A DNA stretch of 5,490 bases from an uncultured bacterium (GTDB lineage: Bacteria; Bacteroidota; Bacteroidia; Bacteroidales; Bacteroidaceae): NCBI GenBank assembly GCA_905215575.1, contig CAJMQV010000130.1, positions 1 to 5,490 of the forward strand, read 5' to 3'. The notes under the pieces are model-generated. The model saw only the letters and a program-made list of their open reading frames with translations. It searched no databases and had not been told where the DNA came from. The translations under genes were made by a program, and so were the position numbers. This document shows positions 1-5,490 of the stretch, piece after piece. The first letter of the stretch is position 1; each line of letters starts with the position of its first letter.

Positions 1-621
1 GTAGCCCAGTACACTATCGAGAAGGCTATCGAACTGGGTGCCAAGGTTGTTACCTGCTCAGACAGTAACGGTTACATCTACGATCCGGATGGTATCACTA
101 CCGAGAAGTTGCAGTTCATCTTCGAATTGAAGAACGTACGTCACGGACGTATCAAGGAATATGCTGAGAAGTTCGGTTGCCAGTATGTTGAGGGCGAGCG
201 TCCTTGGGGCGTTAAGTGCGACATCGCATTGCCTAGCGCTACTCAGAACGAAATCAACGGCGAAGATGCCAAGAAGCTGGTTGCTAACGGCTGTATCGCA
301 GTATCTGAGGGTGCAAACATGCCTTCTACTCCAGAAGCTATCCACGTATTCCAGGAAGCTAAGTTGCTCTATGCTCCGGGTAAGGCTTCAAATGCCGGTG
401 GTGTATCAGTATCAGGCTTGGAGATGTCACAGAACTCTCTGAAGTTGAGTTGGACTCGCGAGGAAGTAGACGCTCGTCTGCACGGTATCATGAAGAGCAT
501 CCACGAGGCTTGCGTGAAGTACGGAACTCAGCCAGACGGATATGTAAACTACGTGAAGGGTGCCAACGTGGCAGGTTTCATGAAGGTTGCAAAGGCTATG
601 ATGGCTCAGGGTGTTCTCTAA
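1..621 (+). CDS. gdhA: NADP-type glutamate dehydrogenase, C-terminal 206 residues (5' end outside window)
   Basis: The frame is open from base 1 and ends at TAA 619-621. The product matches the C-terminal part of hexameric bacterial glutamate dehydrogenase, which interconverts 2-oxoglutarate plus ammonium and glutamate in the cytoplasm. The first visible residues (VAQYTIEKA) are the tail of the Rossmann nucleotide-binding motif. They are followed by SDSNGYIYDPDG, the CDIALPSATQNE block (residues 73-84 of the fragment), the EGANMPSTPEA block (103-113) and KASNAGGVSVSGLE (128-141), all typical of the family. Family members are about 445 residues, so a little under half is present. The NADP assignment rests on overall resemblance to Bacteroides GdhA; the decisive cofactor residues are not fully visible. 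Codon choice is strongly skewed (AAG, CGT, GGT, GTT, GCT), unlike the genes to the right, which suits a highly expressed housekeeping gene. A strong terminator follows the stop within 25 bases. Confidence 0.95.
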   Translation, partial: VAQYTIEKAIELGAKVVTCSDSNGYIYDPDGITTEKLQFIFELKNVRHGRIKEYAEKFGCQYVEGERPWGVKCDIALPSATQNEINGEDAKKLVANGCIAVSEGANMPSTPEAIHVFQEAKLLYAPGKASNAGGVSVSGLEMSQNSLKLSWTREEVDARLHGIMKSIHEACVKYGTQPDGYVNYVKGANVAGFMKVAKAMMAQGVL

Positions 622-645
622 GAAACCACTTTTCTCTAAAAATAG

Positions 646-682
646 AAGGATTGCATCTGCACATGGATGCAATCCTTTTTTT
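646..682 (+). terminator. Rho-independent terminator of gdhA
   Basis: A perfect 12-bp inverted repeat (646-657 and 666-677, AAGGATTGCATC with its complement) encloses an 8-base loop. The right arm runs directly into seven T residues (676-682). It starts 25 bases after the gdhA stop, so it should end the gdhA transcript. The opposite strand has only a broken T run (TTCTATTTTT), so it works best in the plus direction. Confidence 0.9.
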
Positions 683-766
683 ATCGGTTTATATTCTGAA
701 TCAGATCCAATAAAATCCCAATGCCGGCTGCTTCCGGAGCATACAGAAAATTGATCGGGAGGAAAC

Positions 767-812
767 AAAAAAATTGTCCCGACGTTTTCTGCAAACCGTC
801 GGGACAATTTTT
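767..812 (-). terminator. Terminator of the peptidase pair, probably bidirectional
   Basis: A perfect 16-bp inverted repeat lies at 769-784 and 797-812, with core TTGTCCCGACG and its complement around a 12-base interior. Read on the minus strand it begins two bases after the stop of the downstream M6 peptidase gene, and its right arm ends in seven T residues (773-767). On the plus strand it ends in five T residues (808-812), so it could also catch read-through from gdhA. It serves as the shared boundary of two convergent transcription units. Confidence 0.88.
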
Positions 813-814
813 AA

Positions 815-2596
815 TCAGCGCACCAGAACCTTGCGCGTTTCGTTACCGGAACGGAGCAGATACAATCCGGATGGAAGCCGGAACACTTCCTGTTCTCCAT
901 TCACCTCACCCACTTTACTTCCATCAGTCCGATACACTTGCCATGTTTTCTCTCCGGACAGATCTGAAGTCAGTGTGCGAACTCCTGTAGTTCTTGTTTT
1001 CAGAAAATCAAAACTGATTTTACCGTCTTTCTCCTGAATATTATAAATCGGTTTCGACATCAGTGCCAGTCCACTCTTGTTTGGCGTATGCAATAAAGCA
1101 GCCGGTGTACTGGTATCTGTGAGCAAGGCTACTCCTGCCGTACCGGGGAAAAGATCTCCTGCATAGCTTTGTATTGATCTCTGCAAGCGGTTATCAGCCG
1201 GAATAATTGTCATGCGCTGTCTGGAGGATTTTGTATTCACCGTGTTATAATCCCAGGCATGAGCGTCATAATCCACATGCACCACCATCATTCCATGTCC
1301 ATACATATAAGAATCCCACCCTTTCTTCTGGCGGTTTTCCAGCAGATAATATTCATCCGAATTGGCATCGTTCACCACGGCATAGGCCACCGGTTCGTCG
1401 GACAAGGCCGGCATGTCAGTGACAAAGGTGGTATCGGTAAGCACCACCGGATCGAGCCAGCCACACATCATGCGCTCATAGGCCGTATATCCGATAGGCG
1501 TATTTCCGTTGTTGTTATAACATCCGTAATCCATCAGGCTCCACACATCCATACCGAAATTAGATCCGTAAGTGTCATAAAAATCCGGAATGCCGAAACA
1601 ATGCGAAAACTCATGGCACATGGTCCCGATACCGGAAAGCGTAGTGCCGGAGGTTCCGGTCAACTCACTGCTACATGCATACTTGCCGACAATGGTACCG
1701 TCAATCACCAGATTAGAACCATCACGGTTCTGCACATACGACTGGTGGGGCCAGATAGTGTTGGACGGCGCTCCGTTACTTTCGGCATATCCGGCATAGA
1801 CCACGAATATCTGTTCCGCTTCGCCATCACCGTCCCAATCATAAGCGCTGAAGTCCACCTGATCTTTAATCAACTGACAGGCATCCAACACCATTTCTCC
1901 GGGACGATAATCAAAATCGTTCACATTTCTGCCGTAATAACTCATCGGATTCGGTAAGGTAACCGGTCCGACCACATCGAACGAGAAATCGAACTTGCCG
2001 TATGACTGACTCAGAAAATAATCACGTACGCTTCCATACTGCCCGTTTTCCTTATAGCCTTCTTCATTCATGTAACGGTAGAAAGTTTCATTCGGATTGG
2101 CCGTCTTCATCTGCACATCACTAAAGTTGACCAGAATCACCAGTCCCTTTTTCTTTCCCTCCATCGGCTGACCCAGAATCTGACTGCCAAAGCTGCGTGT
2201 CGCAGCACGAGTTGGAGCCCGGCGAATCACCTTACAATTCTGACGTTTGTCATACACATCTTCCAATAAAGTGGCAAATGTCTGCTTCAAACTGTCGGCC
2301 ATCTGCTGCTCCGCTTCCGTGCGGCGTTCCGCTTCGTGGGCTATCAAATCAGAACAAACGGCCAAAGTATCGGCAGACAGACCGGCATAATAGTATCCCT
2401 CTCCCACTTCTTTTACCGGAATGCCATCCAGAGTGGTATAATAACGCAGGAACTCATCTCCGCAAAGCTTTATCTGAAGAGTGGTTCCGTCGGGCTGGAC
2501 AATTGTTTTCACTACATTGCGTGCAGGCACGGCATATAGCAAGGGAGCGACCAGCAAAGCGCCTCCCAGAAACATACCTTTAAGTCGTTTGTTCAT
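815..2596 (-). CDS. Secreted M6-family zinc metallopeptidase with sorting-like C-terminal tail (593 aa)
   Basis: Predicted exported zinc endopeptidase of the M6 (immune inhibitor A-like) family. Residues 1-22 look like a signal peptide (Lys/Arg followed by a hydrophobic stretch, possible cleavage after LYA) with no lipobox Cys. Residues 25-70 form the N-terminal segment common in Bacteroidota M6 proteins (QPDGTTLQIKLCGDEF), and a charged helical stretch at about 85-125 may be propeptide. The catalytic domain spans roughly 145-535. It has an Asp-rich probable calcium loop at D253-D257 (DWDGDG), the zinc motif HEFSHCFGIPD with H328, E329, H332 and candidate third ligand D338 (HEFSH codons at 1615-1601), and a Met-turn-like WSLMDYG at 352-358. 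The last ~45 residues (WQVYRTDG ... LPSGLYLLRSG ... KVLVR) resemble a short Por/type IX sorting tail. ATG 2596 gives the signal peptide directly; no Shine-Dalgarno is visible. It is the second gene of a unit, 15 bases after its paralogue, and ends at TGA next to a terminator. Substrate unknown. Confidence 0.9.
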   Translation of the reverse strand: MNKRLKGMFLGGALLVAPLLYAVPARNVVKTIVQPDGTTLQIKLCGDEFLRYYTTLDGIPVKEVGEGYYYAGLSADTLAVCSDLIAHEAERRTEAEQQMADSLKQTFATLLEDVYDKRQNCKVIRRAPTRAATRSFGSQILGQPMEGKKKGLVILVNFSDVQMKTANPNETFYRYMNEEGYKENGQYGSVRDYFLSQSYGKFDFSFDVVGPVTLPNPMSYYGRNVNDFDYRPGEMVLDACQLIKDQVDFSAYDWDGDGEAEQIFVVYAGYAESNGAPSNTIWPHQSYVQNRDGSNLVIDGTIVGKYACSSELTGTSGTTLSGIGTMCHEFSHCFGIPDFYDTYGSNFGMDVWSLMDYGCYNNNGNTPIGYTAYERMMCGWLDPVVLTDTTFVTDMPALSDEPVAYAVVNDANSDEYYLLENRQKKGWDSYMYGHGMMVVHVDYDAHAWDYNTVNTKSSRQRMTIIPADNRLQRSIQSYAGDLFPGTAGVALLTDTSTPAALLHTPNKSGLALMSKPIYNIQEKDGKISFDFLKTRTTGVRTLTSDLSGEKTWQVYRTDGSKVGEVNGEQEVFRLPSGLYLLRSGNETRKVLVR

Positions 2597-2611
2597 AAAT
2601 TCATTACGTTT

Positions 2612-4573
2612 TTATTTTAAATATAGTTTTCCGTTGAAGTTCTTCGACTTCACGACATACAATCCCTTTTTCAGCGTCTTGCGTGCTTCGGCCAGAGTGG
2701 CGGTAAGCACCTTGATGCCCTGCACCTGATAAACTTCCACTACGGTGTCTTCTTGTGGAATATCCTGAATGGAGTTCACGGTGACACCGGCTGTTTTCCA
2801 GTCTGAATATGCCGAATTTTCATATTTGTCGGCCAGAGCCATAACACGATAGCAATAATCCACCCCTTCAGTCAGCCCGTTCAGACGCACGGAGTTACCC
2901 TGCACAGAATCTGCAACCAGAACCTGTTCCTTGTTCAGATCATCAACTCTTGCGTATTCCACACGATAGGCCTCCGCATGCTCCACCGCAGGCCAAGTGA
3001 TCCGCAATCCATATGGAATATTCTCTTCGCTGGCCTGCCCGACAAGCGGAGTGGCAAGCGTTCCGAGAGGCATGAATTTAAACGATACGACTCCATCCTT
3101 TTCTTCAATCTGTTTGATAGGTTTCTTCATGAATTCTCCACGATAAACCTCTGCGGCTGGAGTACTTGCATCGGTCAGCTCCGCATTGCCGGTCTTTCCC
3201 GGATAAGGATGTCCGGCCAGGGCATCGAGCAGTTCGGCCGCCGATTCCGCATTAAAGTTTCCGATCAGTTTATTGTTGGCCGGAATAATCGTCATGCGCT
3301 GATGGTACATATCCTCATTGACGGTATTACTGTTCCAAATTTCTGAATCATAATCCACATGCGTCACAATCATGCCATGTCCCAAAGTGGAAAGTTTGGA
3401 ATCCCAACCCTTCGGCTGCATATTATGCAGCACATAGTATTCATCCGGATTCTGGTCGTTGACAATCTTATAGGCCAATCCCCCTTCTTCCAAGGATTTC
3501 ATACGCACGGTCTGCGGCTCATTCAGCTCCACCAGTTCGCGCCATCCCATAAAATCACGTTCATAACCGTTGTAACTGCCAGGATTATAACCGTTATTGG
3601 TAAAATATCCGTAATCCATCACCGACCAGTAGTCCATACCAAAAGAGTTATGAAGCGCATTGTAAAAGTCGGGCAGCCCCAGCACATGCGACATCTCATG
3701 GCACATGATACCGATTCCATCGGCCTTTCCTCCAATAATCACTCCATTCTCTTTAATCGGACGCAACTCATTGCAGCAGGCCGACACGGCAAATGACAAA
3801 TCACCCACCGTCATCAGTCCGTTGGTTTCCTTGGGCCAGATGGTTGAAGCATCACCTCCGTTGGCCTGCCCCAAACCGGCATAAAGGAAAAACACCATAT
3901 CAGTCATGCCATCGGAATTGTTGTCATAAACCGACCAGTCCGAACGGAGTGACTGTGCCTTGGCCACAGCTTCCGTATAAAACTCGGCAATATTTACGTC
4001 AATCTCTCCGTCCTTGTCCTGTCCGTAATAGGCAGCGTCCTTATCCAAAGTCACCGGACCGATGATATCAAAATCCCAGAACAGAGTGCTGTCGCTCTGG
4101 GCCGCAAAATAATCGCGCACGGCCCCGTAACTGCCGGCACCGGTATAATACGTTCCGTCCTTGGTGCCGTTACAGTATTTATCGTAGAAAGAATTTACGG
4201 CTTCCTGGCCCTCGGCCACACTGAATGCCTTGTCCTTGAACTGTACCAATATCACCGGCACCTTGTAAGTTCCCTTCGGATTTAAATTGGCACCGATCCG
4301 GGTTGTGGCGGCAGCCCTTCTTATGCGTGCCACCCGTTGCACTGCCGTATTCAAATCATATGAAGCACAACGGAAATACTCTCCGTTGCCCACCGGTTCG
4401 AACATGCGTCCCTGCTTGTCCATATAGAAACAACCGTATTCATCGCCCCAGAAGGTCACTTCAACAGTCGTACCATCGAGCAAGGTGATTGTCTTCAGAC
4501 ATTTCTCGGCCGGAGCGGCAGACAACCGCCAGGCTAAAGCCGACAACAATAAAGTAGAAAATAACTTCTTCAT
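2612..4573 (-). CDS. Secreted M6-family zinc metallopeptidase with fibronectin-III-like domain (653 aa)
   Basis: First gene of the minus-strand peptidase pair. Residues 1-20 form a signal peptide (MKKLFSTLLL then LSAAP), with no lipobox. The N-terminal segment at 25-65 (LLDGTTVEVTFWGDEYGCFY) matches that of the downstream paralogue. The catalytic domain spans about 100-502. It has a probable calcium loop at D217-D225 (DNNSDGMTD), zinc motif HEMSHVLGLPD with H292, E293, H296 and candidate third ligand D302 (HEMSH codons at 3700-3686), and Met-turn-like WSVMDYG at 316-322. Residues about 507-598 have the pattern of a fibronectin type III domain (ITWPAVEHAEAYRVEY, then LTEGVDYCYRVMAL). The paralogue lacks this domain. 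The final ~46 residues (VEVYQVQGIKVL ... LKKGLYVVKS ... KLYLK) resemble a sorting tail. ATG 4573 lies about 23 bases downstream of a TATATTTG -7 element; no Shine-Dalgarno is seen. The protein is likely exported and calcium-stabilised. Its substrate cannot be read from the sequence. Confidence 0.92.
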   Translation of the reverse strand: MKKLFSTLLLSALAWRLSAAPAEKCLKTITLLDGTTVEVTFWGDEYGCFYMDKQGRMFEPVGNGEYFRCASYDLNTAVQRVARIRRAAATTRIGANLNPKGTYKVPVILVQFKDKAFSVAEGQEAVNSFYDKYCNGTKDGTYYTGAGSYGAVRDYFAAQSDSTLFWDFDIIGPVTLDKDAAYYGQDKDGEIDVNIAEFYTEAVAKAQSLRSDWSVYDNNSDGMTDMVFFLYAGLGQANGGDASTIWPKETNGLMTVGDLSFAVSACCNELRPIKENGVIIGGKADGIGIMCHEMSHVLGLPDFYNALHNSFGMDYWSVMDYGYFTNNGYNPGSYNGYERDFMGWRELVELNEPQTVRMKSLEEGGLAYKIVNDQNPDEYYVLHNMQPKGWDSKLSTLGHGMIVTHVDYDSEIWNSNTVNEDMYHQRMTIIPANNKLIGNFNAESAAELLDALAGHPYPGKTGNAELTDASTPAAEVYRGEFMKKPIKQIEEKDGVVSFKFMPLGTLATPLVGQASEENIPYGLRITWPAVEHAEAYRVEYARVDDLNKEQVLVADSVQGNSVRLNGLTEGVDYCYRVMALADKYENSAYSDWKTAGVTVNSIQDIPQEDTVVEVYQVQGIKVLTATLAEARKTLKKGLYVVKSKNFNGKLYLK

Positions 4574-4595
4574 GTTTTAAGTGATTAATTGCGGG

Positions 4596-4603
4596 CAAAT
4601 ATA
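4596..4603 (-). promoter_or_regulatory. Bacteroidota -7 promoter element for the M6 peptidase pair
   Basis: The minus strand reads TATATTTG, an exact match to the Bacteroides consensus TAnnTTTG. It lies 22 bases upstream of the start codon at 4573, which would leave a 5' leader of about 15-18 bases. I see no clear TTTG at the expected -33 position, so the upstream half is weak or atypical. With the 15-base gap to the next gene, this is the likely promoter for both peptidase genes. Confidence 0.6.
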
Positions 4604-4623
4604 CGAAAATCCGATAAATCATC

Positions 4624-4635
4624 GTGTCCCGACAC
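4624..4635. promoter_or_regulatory. Short dyad GTGTC-CC-GACAC upstream of the peptidase promoter, possible operator
   Basis: Two perfect 5-bp arms around a two-base spacer lie about 20 bp upstream of the minus-strand -7 element, where the -33 region should be. A regulator bound here could compensate for or block the poor -33 sequence. The dyad is short enough to arise by chance, and no regulator gene lies in the window. Confidence 0.25.
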
Positions 4636-4759
4636 ATTTTTATTATATATAGTTCTCATATTGAAACAATCCCCCGCCCCGGTTCTTCCCGGTCAGGCTC
4701 TCATCAAAAAATCCTGTTTTGCCCAGCAAATTCATATCCATCCATTCGTTTTAAATGCT

Positions 4760-4767
4760 TATCTTTG
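4760..4767 (+). promoter_or_regulatory. Bacteroidota -7 promoter element for the nuclease gene
   Basis: TATCTTTG matches the consensus TAnnTTTG exactly and ends 29 bases before the ATG at 4797. That would give a leader of about 20-25 bases. No good TTTG is present at the expected -33 spacing; the nearest TTTTG (4717-4721) is too far upstream. The position and the short A/T-rich leader fit a Bacteroidota promoter. Confidence 0.6.
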
Positions 4768-4796
4768 CAGTGTTATTCAAAAACTACGGATTTTTT

Positions 4797-5490
4797 ATGA
4801 TCAAAAAAGCAATAGGTCTTCTGGCAGGAATCGCCATTATCGGCGGAGTCAGTTTCGACCAGATCCAGAAGTTTCTGGACCAAAGCGAACAGATAACCTC
4901 AAAAGTTATTGCGCAAGCCAAGTTACCGGATTTCGGAAAATCGGGAAAAACGGAAAACAGCAAGAAAAACAACTCCAAGAAAATGCGTCTGGAGATTCCG
5001 GCCTTCCTGACCGACCGCCCCGAAGAGGTAATCTGGCACGACGGATATACCGTTTCCTTTAACCGGCGCACCAAAATACCGAATTGGGTGGCCTGGGAAC
5101 TGACCAAAGCCAGAACAGAAGGGACTGTGAGCCGCAGTGATGACTTCCAACCCGATCCGGATGTAAAGAAAGGAAGCACGGCCGAAGACAGTGATTATCG
5201 CGGATCGGGTTATGACCGCGGCCACATGTGTCCGGCAGCCGACAACAAGTATAGCGAGCAGGCCATGACCGAATGTTTCTATTTCAGCAATATGTGTCCG
5301 CAGTTGCACAGTCTGAACGGTGGCGACTGGAAGGAACTGGAAGAGAAATGCCGCAAATGGGCACGGAAATATGAAAGTATTTACATCGTATGCGGCCCTA
5401 TTGTTTACAGTTCTTATCCGAAAACCATCGGACAAAACAAAAATACGTCTGCACCTTTAATGGCTTCTTCCAGTGTATGTACATCGCGAC
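4797..5490 (+). CDS. DNA/RNA non-specific endonuclease (NUC1 family), 3' end outside window, apparent frame break near the edge
   Basis: From ATG 4797 the frame is open to the right edge (231 codons visible). Residues 5-20 form a hydrophobic N-terminal segment (AIGLLAGIAIIGGVSF), either a signal peptide or an anchor. A Lys/Asn/Ser-rich linker at about 47-62 follows. From about residue 79 comes a beta-beta-alpha-metal nuclease domain of the Serratia nuclease type. It contains DRGHMCPAAD with general base H143 (DRGH at 140-143), and SNMCPQLHSLNGGDW with probable metal ligand N174 and E182, spaced as in Serratia nuclease (N119, E127). These enzymes cleave DNA and RNA using a bound divalent metal. 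Family-like sequence continues to TIGQNK (K215, codon 5439-5441). After that the frame yields unfamiliar residues, while the -1 frame from 5459 reads NGFFQCMYIA, resembling the family's next conserved strand. The gene may therefore be frameshifted, or the sequence may contain an error. ATG 4797 fits the -7 element; no Shine-Dalgarno is visible. It is divergent from the peptidase pair. Confidence 0.85.
   Translation, partial: MIKKAIGLLAGIAIIGGVSFDQIQKFLDQSEQITSKVIAQAKLPDFGKSGKTENSKKNNSKKMRLEIPAFLTDRPEEVIWHDGYTVSFNRRTKIPNWVAWELTKARTEGTVSRSDDFQPDPDVKKGSTAEDSDYRGSGYDRGHMCPAADNKYSEQAMTECFYFSNMCPQLHSLNGGDWKELEEKCRKWARKYESIYIVCGPIVYSSYPKTIGQNKNTSAPLMASSSVCTSR

Noticed and set aside
721..742. Imperfect hairpin ATGCCGG ... 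CCGGAGCAT in the gdhA-peptidase gap
   Set aside because: The stem is bulged and short, has no T tract, and sits between two much stronger terminators, so no separate role can be supported.
427..807. A 126-codon minus-strand open frame across the gdhA 3' end
   Set aside because: It overlaps the conserved gdhA C-terminus and both terminators, and shows no family resemblance.
1259..1957. A 232-codon open frame on the plus strand opposite the downstream peptidase
   Set aside because: It is antisense to the conserved M6 catalytic core, is rich in His/Ile in a pattern typical of a reverse-frame shadow, and has no recognisable domain or promoter.
2593..2604. A tiny ATG-AAT-TTA-TGA frame (minus strand) whose stop overlaps the start codon of the downstream peptidase, suggesting translational coupling
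   Set aside because: It is three codons long and has no ribosome binding site; in such A/T-rich sequence it is easily chance.
4672..4697. GC-rich patch with repeated CCGG (CCCCGGTTCTTCCCGGTC) in the divergent region, considered as an operator
   Set aside because: The pairing is only about four bases, and it is not placed at either promoter element.
4923..5435. A 170-codon minus-strand open frame opposite the nuclease
   Set aside because: The plus strand here encodes the conserved DRGH nuclease domain; the reverse frame has no domain and no start context.

Overview
The window looks like chromosomal DNA from a gut-type Bacteroidota, most likely Bacteroides or Phocaeicola. Three things point there. 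The glutamate dehydrogenase C-terminus resembles Bacteroides GdhA as I recall it. Both promoter candidates carry the Bacteroidota -7 element TAnnTTTG. No gene has a convincing Shine-Dalgarno sequence. The genus call rests on recall of protein families, not on a search.

Layout: bases 1-621 (+) hold the 3' part of gdhA (glutamate dehydrogenase), which runs in from the left edge and ends at a strong intrinsic terminator (646-682). A short convergent intergenic region follows, with a second, nearly symmetrical terminator (767-812). On the minus strand lies a two-gene unit, transcribed from about 4590 down to 767. The first gene (4573-2612) encodes a 653-residue secreted M6-family zinc metallopeptidase with a fibronectin-III-like domain. 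Fifteen bases later comes a 593-residue paralogue without that domain (2596-815). Both have a signal peptide, an intact HExxHxxGxxD motif, a Met-turn-like segment, an Asp-rich probable calcium loop and a short C-terminal tail ending in a GLY[VL] strand, like Por/type IX sorting tails. A 223-bp divergent intergenic region (4574-4796) holds one promoter candidate per direction. From 4797 (+) to the right edge is an incomplete gene for a secreted or membrane-anchored DNA/RNA non-specific endonuclease (NUC1, DRGH motif). Its reading frame appears to break close to the edge.

How the genes fit together: gdhA is a core nitrogen-assimilation gene and is insulated from the rest by terminators. The divergently arranged peptidase pair and nuclease are all predicted to be exported and degradative, so they could jointly break down extracellular protein and nucleic acid. 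That link is inferred from adjacency and predicted location only. I see no tRNA, rRNA, CRISPR array, transposase or integration site. The features most worth a second look are the tandem M6 paralogues, their sorting-like tails and the apparent frame disruption in the nuclease.
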